From contig NZ_AP022606.1 in assembly GCF_010728725.1 (NCBI RefSeq), forward strand, positions 992,001 to 1,056,000: a stretch of DNA of 64,000 bases, in the 5' to 3' direction. A model generated the notes under the pieces. It worked only from the letters and a program-made list of their open reading frames with translations, was not told where the DNA came from and did not search any database. Position numbers and translations under genes: made by a program. Positions 47,761-59,021 of this stretch are shown here, piece by piece. Within the stretch, counting starts at the first letter, position 1. Each line of letters starts with the position of its first letter. Origin of the DNA: Mycobacterium branderi. Its GTDB lineage: Bacteria > Actinomycetota > Actinomycetes > Mycobacteriales > Mycobacteriaceae.

Positions 47761-48875
47761 TCAGTGCTCCCTTCTTCGGCGCTCGCGGCGTGCGCGGCCT
47801 CCATCAGCATCCAGCCGGACAGCTGCACCGACAGGTCGCGCTCGGCGATCTCCGAGCCGGTGACCGCGCCCTCGACGAACTCCGCCTGCTTGCCCGCGGT
47901 CGTCGGCAGTTCGGCGGTGCGATCCCAGAACGGCCCGAACAGTGGCAGGCCGTCGACCGTCTGTCGGTAGTCCCACGCCGACTGCGCCGAATCGAGCACC
48001 AGCTTGCGGGCGGTGTCGCGGGCCTTGCCGTCCTCGGCCGATTCGCCCGGCAACGAGGTCGCCACCAACGCCAGATAGCGGGCGGTGATCCCGGCGAACA
48101 GGCCGCCGTCACCACCGCCGGCGCCCTTGATCACCCCTCCCGGCGCCATGTGCTCACTGACCGCGGCGACGAGCCGGTGCACCCGCGGCGCGTGTCGCGG
48201 GTCGCCGGTGCGCACGGCAAGCTCGGTTTCCAGCCCGAGTACCACGCCCTGGCAGTAGGTGTACTGCGCGCGCACCAGCGAGCCGGCCTTGATGCCGTCG
48301 AACACCAGATGGGTGTCCGGGTCGATCAGCGTCTTGTCGATCCAGTCCGCCATCTGCTGGGCCCGCTTGAGCCGGTCGCCGTAGCGGGCCAAGAAGATTC
48401 CGGCGGGACCGTTGGCGGGAGCGTTGAAGAACTGGTCCTGCTTGCGCCACGGAATGCCGCCGCCGTCCTCGGGCACCCAGGCCTTGACGAACTGGTCGGT
48501 GAGCTTGTCCAGCGCGCGATGCCGGTCCATGCCGGTGACCCGGCAGGCACGTTCGATCGCCAGCGCCAGCCAGGCCATGTCGTCGTAGTAGCTGTTGATC
48601 CAGCGGCCGGTGTTGCGCAGCCGGTGCGAGCGGATCTGACGCCGAATCCTCTTGAGCCGCTCCGGCTTTGGTTCGCGCTGCTGGGCGTCGACCAGACAGT
48701 CCAGCAGGTGCGCCTGCCACCAGTAGTGCCAGCTGCCGAACAATCGGTCGCGCCGCACCGGCGGCCAGGCCACCACGCCCAGCTGGGTGCCCGGCAGCGC
48801 CCACAGTCGTTTGAGATGCCGGGTGGTCACCGCGGTTTCCGCGCTGCCCGCCCGGTTGGCCCATACCTGCTCCAT
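47757..48875 (-). CDS. GH76-family glycosyl hydrolase (Rv0365c-like)
   Basis: 372 residues from the ATG at 48875. The pattern of the alpha-1,6-mannanase (GH76) family is seen: [16 protein letters not shown] with the catalytic Asp pair, then [20 protein letters not shown] split later, and [11 protein letters not shown] at the end. No signal peptide is present, so it would act in the cytosol unless exported otherwise. Its partner in mycobacteria could be a mannan intermediate, which is a guess. It is transcribed with the fused CoA-transferase, an odd pair. Confidence 0.87.
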   Translation of the reverse strand: MEQVWANRAGSAETAVTTRHLKRLWALPGTQLGVVAWPPVRRDRLFGSWHYWWQAHLLDCLVDAQQREPKPERLKRIRRQIRSHRLRNTGRWINSYYDDMAWLALAIERACRVTGMDRHRALDKLTDQFVKAWVPEDGGGIPWRKQDQFFNAPANGPAGIFLARYGDRLKRAQQMADWIDKTLIDPDTHLVFDGIKAGSLVRAQYTYCQGVVLGLETELAVRTGDPRHAPRVHRLVAAVSEHMAPGGVIKGAGGGDGGLFAGITARYLALVATSLPGESAEDGKARDTARKLVLDSAQSAWDYRQTVDGLPLFGPFWDRTAELPTTAGKQAEFVEGAVTGSEIAERDLSVQLSGWMLMEAAHAASAEEGSTE

Positions 48876-48891
48876 GTGAACCGATACTGCC

Positions 48892-49530
48892 TTACCAGGC
48901 GCGCGCGATGTTTGCGTGTCGGGTGATCCAGGCATGCATGGCGATCCCGGCGGCGACGGCGACGTTGATGCTGCGCGTCGAGCCGAACTGGGCGATCGAC
49001 ACGGTCAGCGCCGCGCCGGCCCGGGCGTCGTCGCTGATGCCGGGCCCTTCTTGGCCGAACACCAGCAGGCACTCCCGCGGCAGCGGGGTCTGCTCCAGGC
49101 GGGCGGCGCCGGGAACATTGTCGACGGCGACCACCGTCAGGCCCTGCTCAGTCGCGAAGTCCAGCAGGCCGGCGACGTCGTCGTGATGACACAGCCGCTG
49201 GTAGCGGTCGGTGACCATGGCGCCGCGGCGATTCCAGCGTCTCCGGCCGACGATGTGCACCGTGTCGACGGCGAACGCGTTCGCGGTGCGCACCACCGCG
49301 CCGATGTTGGCGTCGTGACCGAAGTTCTCGATCGCCACGTGCAGCGGGTGACGACGGGTGTCGATATCGGCGATGATCGCCTCGCGCGTCCAGTACCGGT
49401 AGGCGTCGACGACATTGCGGGTGTCGCCGTCGCGCAGCAGCGCCGGGTCGTAGCGCGGGTCGTCCGGCAGCGGTCCTTCCCACGGTCCGACGCCGCCAGT
49501 CGGTGCACCCCACTCCGTCGGACCAGTCAT
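48892..49530 (-). CDS. SpoU/TrmH-type RNA methyltransferase (Rv0380c-like)
   Basis: 212 residues from the ATG at 49530, which overlaps the lipoprotein stop by 4 bp. The three SPOUT motifs are present: NFGHDANIGAVVRTANAF (motif 1 with the catalytic Arg), LVFGQEGPGISDD (motif 2) and SINVAVAAGIAMHAW (motif 3), forming the trefoil-knot SAM site. It probably makes 2'-O-methyl ribose in tRNA or rRNA; the exact position is unknown. Confidence 0.92.
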   Translation of the reverse strand: MTGPTEWGAPTGGVGPWEGPLPDDPRYDPALLRDGDTRNVVDAYRYWTREAIIADIDTRRHPLHVAIENFGHDANIGAVVRTANAFAVDTVHIVGRRRWNRRGAMVTDRYQRLCHHDDVAGLLDFATEQGLTVVAVDNVPGAARLEQTPLPRECLLVFGQEGPGISDDARAGAALTVSIAQFGSTRSINVAVAAGIAMHAWITRHANIARAW

Positions 49531-50417
49531 CGGCTGGTCCAGACCGCGGCGTGGGTGCCGACCACCGAGACGGTGGCATACAGCAGCGCCTGGTTGATCT
49601 CGCCCTGGGTGCACAGCGAGGCGTCGACGTGCACGGCGTCCAGCGACGCCTCGGGCAGCAGCAGCGCCGACGACCCGTACGTCGAGCAGGCGGGCGAAAG
49701 CCCCGGCGGGGGCAGGGTCGGGGCGGCCAAGAGCATCATCGGACCGCCGCGGGACGCCGAGTCGTCACGGTATTTCGCCGCGATCGTGTCGGCGACGAGC
49801 CCCAGCAGCATGTAGCCACTGCCGGTGAACGCGGCCGGGTCACCCAACGACTGCTGGCTCAGCTGGGTGCCGTCGGCGCGCCACGCCGACACGCTGGTGG
49901 TCTTGACGACCATGCCGATGTCGTTCTCCTTGGTCGGCAGCATTCCCACCGGGAAGGTCGCCGGATAGGCCGCGGCACTGCCGGCGATCCGGTCCCGCGG
50001 CGAATACACATACACCCCGCGCACCGTGCTGCGCTCCTTTTGCGGGCCCAAACACACCGTGCCAGTGAGCCGGTCGGGTGCTGGTGACGAGAGTGCCTGC
50101 ACCACAACATTTTTCGCGGTGTCGCAGCTGCCGATGCCGGTGGCCTCCATCGGGTGGGCCAGCGCGCCGTAGAGTCCGAACCGCAGCTCGGCCGGTTTGG
50201 CGTGCGGGGCAGCCGGATCGGTGGGGGCTGCGTCGACGTCGACCAGCACGTAGTCGGCGTTCCAGCGCAGGTTGGACACCGCGACGTTCCAGCCCAGCAC
50301 CGCAACCGATTCGCCCAGCCGGGCGGACTGCGCGCCGTAAATGCGATCCGGGTGATGCGCCCCAGAGCAGCCGGACACCAGCGCCAGCGTCGCCAACATC
50401 GCAATGAGAACGCGCAC
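49527..50417 (-). CDS. Putative lipoprotein (Rv0381c-like)
   Basis: 296 residues from the GTG at 50417. The N-terminus RVLIAMLATLALVSGCSG has a lipobox (LVSGC), so the protein should be lipid-anchored at the outer face of the membrane. The rest has no domain that I recognise; it carries scattered cysteines and an immunoglobulin-like strand pattern (VAVSNLRWNADYVLVDVDA). It lies 5 bases after pyrE and overlaps the methyltransferase gene, as in M. tuberculosis. Confidence 0.85.
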   Translation of the reverse strand: MRVLIAMLATLALVSGCSGAHHPDRIYGAQSARLGESVAVLGWNVAVSNLRWNADYVLVDVDAAPTDPAAPHAKPAELRFGLYGALAHPMEATGIGSCDTAKNVVVQALSSPAPDRLTGTVCLGPQKERSTVRGVYVYSPRDRIAGSAAAYPATFPVGMLPTKENDIGMVVKTTSVSAWRADGTQLSQQSLGDPAAFTGSGYMLLGLVADTIAAKYRDDSASRGGPMMLLAAPTLPPPGLSPACSTYGSSALLLPEASLDAVHVDASLCTQGEINQALLYATVSVVGTHAAVWTSR

Positions 50418-50422
50418 GGTGT

Positions 50423-50965
50423 CTAACGCAGCCCCAGATCCGCCAGGCCGAGCACACTGCGATACGCCAGCCCCTCGGCTTGGATGGCTTCGGCCGCTCC
50501 CGTGGCGCGATCCACCACCGTCGCCACACCGACGACTTCGGCGCCGGCATCGCGCACCGCGCGTACCGCGGTCAGCGCCGACGCGCCGGTGGTGCTGGTG
50601 TCCTCGACCACCAGCACCCGGCGCCCAGTGATGTCGGGGCCCTCGATAAGTCGTTGCATGCCATGGGTTTTCACTGACTTGCGGACCACGAACGCGTCGA
50701 CCGGCCGGCCCGGAGCGTGCATGACGGCGGTCGCGACCGGGTCGGCGCCCAGGGTCAGGCCGCCGACCGACGCGTAGTCCCAGTCGTCGGTGAGGTCGCG
50801 AATCAGCCGGCCGATCAGCGGGGCGGCCCGGTGGTGCAGGGTGGCGCGGCGCAGGTCGACGTAGTAGTCGGCCTCTTTGCCCGACGACAGCGTGACCCGC
50901 CCATGCACCACACACAGCCGGCGCACCAGGTCGGCCAACTCGTCGCGGGGCTCAAGTTCTGCCAC
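50423..50965 (-). CDS. pyrE: Orotate phosphoribosyltransferase
   Basis: 180 residues, normal length. The PRPP-binding motif is VLVVEDTSTTGASALTAV, and GLTLGADPVATAV and VRKSVKTHG are other family segments. PyrE adds PRPP to orotate to form OMP in pyrimidine synthesis. The 5' end overlaps the dehydrogenase gene upstream by 14 bp. Its place between Rv0381c-like and ttfA genes matches M. tuberculosis except for the extra dehydrogenase. Confidence 0.95.
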   Translation of the reverse strand: MAELEPRDELADLVRRLCVVHGRVTLSSGKEADYYVDLRRATLHHRAAPLIGRLIRDLTDDWDYASVGGLTLGADPVATAVMHAPGRPVDAFVVRKSVKTHGMQRLIEGPDITGRRVLVVEDTSTTGASALTAVRAVRDAGAEVVGVATVVDRATGAAEAIQAEGLAYRSVLGLADLGLR

Positions 50966-51728
50966 GGCCCCGTCCGAATCTATTTGTGGTGGCGCGCGCG
51001 AGGTTTCGCGGCAGCATCCGTGCGCCGCCCGTGAGCAGCTTGTACTGCAGGCCGGGAACGCTGATCACCTTGCCGCGAGCGATATCCGCGAGAGAGTCCC
51101 GTACCACGTCGTCGACCTCGAGCCACAGAAACGACGGCAGCTTGGTCATGTCGATGCCGGCCCGTCGATGAAATTCGGTGTGTACGTAGCCCGGACACAC
51201 CACGTGCACGCTCACGCCGGTCCCCTTCAGGCCGCCGGCCAGGCCTTCGGTGAACGACACCACCCAGGCCTTGGACGCCGAGTACGTCGAGCCGCGACCC
51301 GACAACAGCCCCGCAACGCTGGCAACGTTGATGACGGTGCCTGATCGAGCGTCGAGCATGGCCGGCAGCGCGGCCCGGGTCAGCTGCATCACGGCGGTCA
51401 CGTTGACGTCGAGCTGGGCCTGCAGCAGCGCCGGATCGGCGGTCCAGAACTCGCCGGAGGTGCCGAAGCCGGCGTTGTTGACCAAGACGTCGACGCCGCC
51501 GGCCAGCCGTTCGGCGACCTTGCCGCGGTCGGTGGCGTCGGCCAGGTCGGCCGGGAGCACCTCGACGTCGCGGCCGGCCTCGTCGCGCAGTTCGGCCGCG
51601 AGTTGGTTCAGCCGGTCGGCGTCGCGGGACACCAGCACCAGGTCGTAGCCGTCGGCCGCGTAGCGGCGTGCGTAGCCCTCGCCGATTCCGGAGGTGGGCC
51701 CGGTGATCAGGGCGACGGGACGCGGCAC
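50952..51728 (-). CDS. Short-chain dehydrogenase/reductase
   Basis: 258 residues from a GTG at 51728. TGPTSGIGEG (cofactor loop), NNAGFGTSGEF, NVASVAGLLSG and catalytic YSASKAW are the classical SDR motifs; PGYVHTEFHRRAGID follows. It resembles mycobacterial SDRs related to ketoacyl reduction; the substrate is unknown. It is placed between ttfA and pyrE, overlaps pyrE by 14 bp, and has the R2 repeat just upstream. Confidence 0.88.
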   Translation of the reverse strand: MPRPVALITGPTSGIGEGYARRYAADGYDLVLVSRDADRLNQLAAELRDEAGRDVEVLPADLADATDRGKVAERLAGGVDVLVNNAGFGTSGEFWTADPALLQAQLDVNVTAVMQLTRAALPAMLDARSGTVINVASVAGLLSGRGSTYSASKAWVVSFTEGLAGGLKGTGVSVHVVCPGYVHTEFHRRAGIDMTKLPSFLWLEVDDVVRDSLADIARGKVISVPGLQYKLLTGGARMLPRNLARATTNRFGRGRGRT

Positions 51729-51748
51729 GGCGCCAGTGTAGTCAGCCC

Positions 51749-51794
51749 GGCGACGATGCAGAGCGCGCAGCGCGATGAGGAGGAGCCGGGCAAT
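51749..51794. repeat. Dispersed intergenic repeat, copy 2 (R2)
   Basis: The segment shares gacgatgca and gatgaggaggag...cgggcaat with 40429-40472. It fills the gap between the ttfA stop and the dehydrogenase start, in the opposite sense to those genes, so it does not act here as a ribosome site for them. Confidence 0.55.
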
Positions 51795-51799
51795 CGGGC

Positions 51800-52645
51800 T
51801 CAGCGCTGGTAATGCGTGGCCTGGTAGCCGTTGCGGCCGGCCGGCGGCGGGCGGCGGACCGCTTCCCCACGAGTGCTTTCCCGGCGCACCGGCTCGGCCG
51901 ACGTGCGGCGCGTCGGCTCCGGACGCGGCGCCGACTCGGCGCGCCGCTGCGGGGATTCGGCGCGGCCGGCCGGGGCCAGCGGGCGGCTCGGGGCTGCGCT
52001 GCGGCGTGCGGCCGGTGCCGGTGTCGCGGCCTGCTGCGGCACGGGAGGAAGCACCCGCAGCAGGTCGTTGAATTGGCGCACGGTGCGCAGGCCTTCGTCC
52101 CACTGGGCGCGGGTGCTGGTGATAGGCATGCTGACCAGCGTCCAGTTCTCTTCGTTCCACATGATCTCGGCGCAGTCCGGCGCGGTGTGGGCGAAGGTGA
52201 CCATCCGCCGGTCACAGGCCCGCCGGGCCGCGTCGAGATTGGTCGAGTACACCATCCGCGGCCCGATGGCCCCGAGTAGCCAAATGTCGTTCTCTCGAGG
52301 CTCTTTGAGGCCCTTGAGACGCACGTCGACCACGACGTTGGTGCCCACCTTGCGGTGCAGCGCGATCACCGTGGCGACCTCTTCGAGGTCGAAGATGAAC
52401 ACCGCCTCGCCGCGGATCTGGCCCAGCACCACGTTGCGGGCCGGGATGTCGCCGACCGTCGACATGACGCCGCGCTTCCAGCGCTGCACGATCTCGGTGT
52501 TCTCCGGTTCGTAGTCGAAACCGTGTGAGCGTGCCCAGGACTTACGGCGACGACCCCGCCCGCGGCGCCGATCGATGTCGACGTACAGCAACACCACCGC
52601 GCCGACGAAGCACAGCGCGGACAGCGTGAACCAAAGCGGGACCAT
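51800..52645 (-). CDS. ttfA: Trehalose monomycolate transport factor TtfA
   Basis: 281 residues. One membrane helix (residues 4-22) is followed by a basic stretch (RRRGRGRRRKSW), a conserved cytoplasmic domain (about 35-200, WNEENWTLVSMPITSTRAQWD), and a Pro/Arg-rich disordered tail (200-281). The recalled M. tuberculosis orthologue Rv0383c is TtfA, an essential partner of MmpL3 in carrying trehalose monomycolate to the outer membrane. It follows clpB in the same direction, behind a hairpin terminator. Confidence 0.88.
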   Translation of the reverse strand: MVPLWFTLSALCFVGAVVLLYVDIDRRRGRGRRRKSWARSHGFDYEPENTEIVQRWKRGVMSTVGDIPARNVVLGQIRGEAVFIFDLEEVATVIALHRKVGTNVVVDVRLKGLKEPRENDIWLLGAIGPRMVYSTNLDAARRACDRRMVTFAHTAPDCAEIMWNEENWTLVSMPITSTRAQWDEGLRTVRQFNDLLRVLPPVPQQAATPAPAARRSAAPSRPLAPAGRAESPQRRAESAPRPEPTRRTSAEPVRRESTRGEAVRRPPPAGRNGYQATHYQR

Positions 52646-52710
52646 CGGGCCTAGCGTACTTGCTACTGGCCCACAATCACGAATGCTTGCAGGTCACAAC
52701 CCCGTCACGC

Positions 52711-52767
52711 CGAACGTCGACTTGTTGGGCGATTTCCGCTGGAAATGCCACAACAAGTCGACGTTCG
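52711..52767 (-). terminator. Strong hairpin terminator of clpB
   Basis: cgaacgtcgacttgttg (52711-52727) and caacaagtcgacgttcg (52751-52767) form a perfect 17-base stem; the 23-base loop itself can pair at gatttcc/ggaaatg. The hairpin starts 3 bases after the clpB stop. It lacks a U-run, as many mycobacterial terminators do. Confidence 0.8.
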
Positions 52768-52770
52768 AGC

Positions 52771-55317
<2,547 letters not shown>

Positions 55318-55373
55318 GACACCTCCAATCGGTACGGGTAAAAATGCTTGTCGCGATGTTCAACGCCGTCAAG

Positions 55374-55394
55374 GTTGAGTCTGTTCCGCTCAAG
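55374..55394. promoter_or_regulatory. HAIR operator of clpB (HspR site)
   Basis: gttgagt-ctgttcc-gctcaag fits the HspR-associated inverted repeat CTTGAGT-N7-ACTCAAG with one mismatch in each arm. It lies just upstream of clpB, and hspR is encoded 3.6 kb away in this window. Confidence 0.8.
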
Positions 55395-55467
55395 TCTAGC
55401 GATTTCGACGCGTCGACGGCATGGGCCTTCGCGATCAAACGCGGGCAATGCCGCAAAATGAATCGCT

Positions 55468-56112
55468 ATGTCGAGCTATCCGCCGCCGATGCCACCACAA
55501 GGGCCCCCGATGCCACCGCAAATGCCGCAGGGTCCGTATCCGCCGCAAGGGCCGTACCCGCCGCAAGGGCCGTACCCGCCGCAAGAGGGATACCCGCCGC
55601 AACCGGGCTGGCAACCGCCCTCTGCGTGGCCTCCGGCGCCGTCGGCCGCGCCGGACTGGATTCCCAGCCCTGCCGGATGGCGAGCGCCGCCACCCGGTGT
55701 GCGTCGGCGAAACCGGACTGTGTGGATCGTGGGCGGGATCATCGCCGTCCTGACGGCGGTGGCCGTTGCCGTGGTGCTCCTTGTGACGGTGGGGTCGTCC
55801 AAGCCGAAGTCCGACGACGACCAGATCCGGGCGCTGATCAGCAAGGCAGCCGACACCAACAGTTCCGATGTGACGGCGTTTCGCGGCCTGTGGTGCACCA
55901 AGATGCAGCAGATCATCGACCAGGTGAGCCAGGCTCATCCGGACATGAAGCCGCCGGGCGGAGGCAAATCGCACGGACCGATCACCGTGAAATCCATTCA
56001 GGTCAACGGTGACAAGGCCACCGCCACGATCACCGGCACGGTCAATGGCAGAACCCGCGACTCGCAGATGACGTTCGCCAAAGAAAACGGCGAATGGAAG
56101 CTGTGCCTTTGA
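55468..56112 (+). CDS. Proline-rich membrane-anchored protein
   Basis: 214 residues: a Pro/Gln/Tyr-rich cytoplasmic part (1-80) with GPYPPQ repeats, one membrane helix (about 88-110, WIVGGIIAVLTAVAVAVVLL), then an outer domain of about 100 residues with two cysteines (IRALISKAADTN...GEWKLCL) resembling NTF2-like/DUF4878 domains. The layout matches the Rv0361-like protein at 43674, so the two may be distant paralogues. Similar Pro-rich tails often bind scaffold or division proteins. The function is unknown. Confidence 0.82.
   Translation: MSSYPPPMPPQGPPMPPQMPQGPYPPQGPYPPQGPYPPQEGYPPQPGWQPPSAWPPAPSAAPDWIPSPAGWRAPPPGVRRRNRTVWIVGGIIAVLTAVAVAVVLLVTVGSSKPKSDDDQIRALISKAADTNSSDVTAFRGLWCTKMQQIIDQVSQAHPDMKPPGGGKSHGPITVKSIQVNGDKATATITGTVNGRTRDSQMTFAKENGEWKLCL
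55531..55584 (+). repeat. Three tandem 18-base coding repeats
   Basis: Three in-frame copies of an 18-base unit (ggsccgtayccgccgcaa) encode GPYPPQ three times, with a partial fourth copy (EGYPPQ) to 55602. Copy number could vary between strains by slippage. Confidence 0.85.
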
Positions 56113-56133
56113 TCGCACGGTTACGGTTCTGGC

Positions 56134-56805
56134 GTGGCAGACGGCTGGGGCTCGGAGCTGACCGGGCTGTTTTCGCTGGCCCTGGTGATCGCCCTCTCGC
56201 CGCTGTCGATCGTCCCTGCCGTGCTGATCTTGCACACGCCGCGGCCACGGCCGAGCAGCCTGGCGTTCCTCGGCGGCTGGCTGCTGGCCCTGGCGGCGCT
56301 GACGGCCCTGTTCGTCTCGCTGTCCGGTCTGCTCGGCGGCCTGCATAAGTCGCCGCCGGCCTGGGCGTCGTGGCTACGGATCGTCGTGGGTGCGGCGCTC
56401 ATCGTGTTCGGTGCCTTGCGGTGGCTGACCCGTCATCGCCACACCGATGCTCCCCGGTGGATGCGATCGCTCACCAACCTGACTCCCGGGCGCGCGGCAA
56501 TCACCGGGGCGGTGCTGGCCGTCGTGCGCCTCGAGGTGCTGTTGCTTTGCGCCGCAGCCGGTTTGGTGATCGGCAGCGCCGGGCTGGGCCTCACCCGCGC
56601 TTGGATAGCGGCGGCGTTCTTCGTCGCCGTCGCCGCCTCGACGGTCGCGATCCCGGTGCTGGCCTACGCCGCGGCCGGTGAACGCCTCGACGATCCGCTG
56701 GCCCGGCTCCAGGACTGGATGGAACGGCACAACGCGGCGATGCTCGCGGCCCTCCTGGTCGTGATGGGACTGTTGGTGCTGTACAAGGGCATTCACGCGC
56801 TGTAA
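56134..56805 (+). CDS. GAP-family membrane protein
   Basis: 223 residues from a GTG at 56134. Six membrane helices are seen. LFSLALVIALSPLSIVPAVLIL at the N-terminus is the hallmark of the GAP (GPL-addressing protein)/Sap family, which is linked to surface transport of glycopeptidolipids and related lipids in mycobacteria. The cargo here is unknown. It follows the proline-rich gene by 21 bases and may be co-transcribed with it. Confidence 0.87.
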   Translation: MADGWGSELTGLFSLALVIALSPLSIVPAVLILHTPRPRPSSLAFLGGWLLALAALTALFVSLSGLLGGLHKSPPAWASWLRIVVGAALIVFGALRWLTRHRHTDAPRWMRSLTNLTPGRAAITGAVLAVVRLEVLLLCAAAGLVIGSAGLGLTRAWIAAAFFVAVAASTVAIPVLAYAAAGERLDDPLARLQDWMERHNAAMLAALLVVMGLLVLYKGIHAL

Positions 56806-56825
56806 CCGGCGGGCGTGAACGCGCA

Positions 56826-56831
56826 TAAAAT
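56826..56831 (+). promoter_or_regulatory. -10 box of the flavohemoglobin gene
   Basis: taaaat fits TANNNT and lies 8 bases before the GTG at 56840, with no ribosome site between. A leaderless mRNA starting at or near the GTG is likely. Confidence 0.4.
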
Positions 56832-56839
56832 CGTCGCCC

Positions 56840-58012
56840 GTGGGCCTAGAAGACCGGGATGCGCTGCGGGTGTTGCGTGCCGCCTTCAACGAGGAGGCCG
56901 CACGCGACGCCAGCAGCCTGATCGGCCGCTTCTACACCCGCTGGTTTTCCCTCGACGTCGCACTGCGTGACAAGTTCCCGCCGGAGATGGCGGGCCAGCG
57001 GGCCGCGTTCGCGCACGCGATGAACTGGGTGTACGGCGAACTCGTCGCGCAGCGGGCTCAGGCGCCAGTGGCGTTTTTGGCTCAGCTCGGCCGCGACCAC
57101 CGCAAATACGGTGTGGCCGCCGAGCATTACGAGACCTTGCGGCAGGCACTGTATGCCACGCTGCGCGACGAGCTGGCCGACGCCTGGACCGACGCGGTCG
57201 ACGAGGCGGCGCGGCAGTCGCTGAACCTGATCACCGGCGTGATGAGCGGCGCCGCGGACGCCGAGGACGGGCCGGCGTGGTGGGACGGCACCGTGATCGA
57301 ACACCTACGGGTGTCGCGCGATCTCGCGGTGGTGCGGCTGCAGCTGGACCGCCCGCTGCACTACCACCCAGGCCAGTACGTCAACGTCGCGGTGCCGCAG
57401 TGCCCGCGGCGCTGGCGCTACCTGACGCCGGCCATCCCGCCGGATGAGGGCGGCGCGATCGAATTCCACGTGCGGGCGGTACCGGGTGGCCTGGTCAGCA
57501 CCGCCATTGTCGGCGAAACCCAGCCCGGTGACCGCTGGCGGCTGTCCAGTCCGCACGGCGCACTGCAGGTCGACCGCGACGGCGGCGACGTGCTGATGGT
57601 GGCGGGCAGCACGGGCCTGGCGCCGCTGCGCTCGATCGTGATGGACCTCGCCCGCTGGGGCGAGAACCCGCGGGTGCACATGTTCTTCGGCGGTCGCTAT
57701 CCGTGCGAGCTCTACGACCTGCCCACGTTGTGGCAGATCGCCGCGCACAACCCGTGGCTGTCGGTGTCGCCCGTTTCGGAGTACACCGCCGACCCGGAGT
57801 GGGCCCGCGACTATCCCGACGTGACGCCGCCGCGCGGGCTGCACGTGCGCCAGACCGGCCGGCTGCCCGAGGTGGTCACCCGATACGGCGGGTGGGGCGA
57901 TCGGCAGATCCTGATCTGCGGCGGGCCGGCGATGGTGCGCGCCACCAAGGCGGCGCTGATCGCCAAAGGAGCGCCGCCCGAGCGCATCCAGCACGACCCG
58001 CTGTCGAGCTAA
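56840..58012 (+). CDS. Type II flavohemoglobin-like oxidoreductase (Rv0385-like)
   Basis: 390 residues from the GTG at 56840. A globin domain (1-135) with proximal His in KYGVAAEHYETL precedes an FAD domain (about 150-245, HYHPGQYVNVAVP and RRWRYLTPA) and an NAD domain (250-390, MVAGSTGLAPLRS and ILICGGPAMV). In flavohemoglobins the usual FAD motif is RxYS, which here is RYLT. This fits the actinobacterial type II group, for which the M. tuberculosis member was reported to oxidise D-lactate rather than NADH. Its exact activity here is not proven. Confidence 0.9.
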   Translation: MGLEDRDALRVLRAAFNEEAARDASSLIGRFYTRWFSLDVALRDKFPPEMAGQRAAFAHAMNWVYGELVAQRAQAPVAFLAQLGRDHRKYGVAAEHYETLRQALYATLRDELADAWTDAVDEAARQSLNLITGVMSGAADAEDGPAWWDGTVIEHLRVSRDLAVVRLQLDRPLHYHPGQYVNVAVPQCPRRWRYLTPAIPPDEGGAIEFHVRAVPGGLVSTAIVGETQPGDRWRLSSPHGALQVDRDGGDVLMVAGSTGLAPLRSIVMDLARWGENPRVHMFFGGRYPCELYDLPTLWQIAAHNPWLSVSPVSEYTADPEWARDYPDVTPPRGLHVRQTGRLPEVVTRYGGWGDRQILICGGPAMVRATKAALIAKGAPPERIQHDPLSS

Positions 58013-58022
58013 GTTCGTCAGC

Positions 58023-58922
58023 ATGGAGATCGTCACGCTGCGCGACCCGTCGGCGCCCGTCGAGGCACAGTTCGTACCGGGCTCCGGGATGATCGGCGTC
58101 TCGCTGACCGACGCCGGTGTGCAGCTGCTCGGGCAGCGCCGCGGCCTGGACGCCTACGTCGCCGACGGCAAGACGATGGGCATTCCGCTGCTGTACCCGT
58201 GGGCGAATCGGTTGAGCGGCACCACCTATGCAGTCGATGATGAAACGGTCACGTTGGCGCCCAACACATTTCGCACCGACCCGAACGGGTTGCCGATCCA
58301 CGGCATGCTGGCCGCCTACCCCGGCTGGCGCGTGGTGGCGCAGACGGACGACGAGCTGACCGCCGAAGTGGACTTCGGCGCCGACGCAGATCTGCTCGCC
58401 AGCTTCCCGTTTCCGCATCTGCTGGCGCTTACCGTGCGGCTATCCGAGCGCACGCTGACCGTGCGCACTGCGGTGACACCGACCGCGGGCAAGGCCGTTC
58501 CGCTGTGCTACGGCTTTCACCCGTATCTGCAACTGCCCGGCGTGCCGCGCACCGAGTGGATCATCGAGACCCCGCCGCTGCAACACCTGAAACTCGACGC
58601 ACACGGACTGCCCACCTGCGAGTCGACCAGCCAGCAGGCGGTCACGGAGCCGTTGGGCGACAAGACTTTTGACGACGGCTACGACCAGGTGCCCGGCGGC
58701 GCGGTGTTCGCGGTGTCCGGCGGCGGTCGGCGCATCGAGGTTCGCTTCGACCAGGGGTATCCGGCGGCGCAGGTCTTCGCGCCGCCGGGCGAGGATGTGG
58801 TGTGCTTCGAGCCGATGGCCGCGCCCACCGATGCACTGCGCCGCGGCGGTTATCGGGTGGCACAGCCCGGCGACTCGGCCGTCGCACAGTTCTCGATCCG
58901 GGTCGGCTCACCGAACGTGTAA
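58023..58922 (+). CDS. Aldose 1-epimerase family protein
   Basis: 299 residues, beta-sandwich galactose-mutarotase fold. Recognisable segments: IPLLYPWANRLSG with the sugar-binding Asn-Arg, PIHGMLAAYPGW with the first His, LCYGFHPYLQLPG with the second His, and VCFEPMAAPTDALRRGG with the catalytic Glu. It would interconvert anomers of an aldose or of glucose-6-phosphate. It lies 10 bases after the flavohemoglobin gene and is probably co-transcribed. Confidence 0.88.
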   Translation: MEIVTLRDPSAPVEAQFVPGSGMIGVSLTDAGVQLLGQRRGLDAYVADGKTMGIPLLYPWANRLSGTTYAVDDETVTLAPNTFRTDPNGLPIHGMLAAYPGWRVVAQTDDELTAEVDFGADADLLASFPFPHLLALTVRLSERTLTVRTAVTPTAGKAVPLCYGFHPYLQLPGVPRTEWIIETPPLQHLKLDAHGLPTCESTSQQAVTEPLGDKTFDDGYDQVPGGAVFAVSGGGRRIEVRFDQGYPAAQVFAPPGEDVVCFEPMAAPTDALRRGGYRVAQPGDSAVAQFSIRVGSPNV

Positions 58923-58924
58923 CT

Positions 58925-58946
58925 ACGGCGGGATTTACGCCGTTTT
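58925..58946 (+). terminator. Intrinsic terminator after the epimerase gene
   Basis: acggcg (58925-58930) and cgccgt (58938-58943) form a 6-base stem with a 7-base loop, followed by a run of t. It starts 3 bases after the epimerase stop. The rest of the gap to hspR (59022) shows nothing clear. Confidence 0.55.
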
Positions 58947-59021
58947 CTCGCCACAGATACACGCTCGGTGAAACGGATGGTTTCGAAGGCCCAGTGCCAA
59001 CGCCGCATTACTGAGCACCGG

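Noticed and set aside
55531..55602. Short regular repeats that could suggest a CRISPR array
   Set aside because: The 18-base units are directly adjacent, without spacers, in frame, and encode GPYPPQ in a protein.
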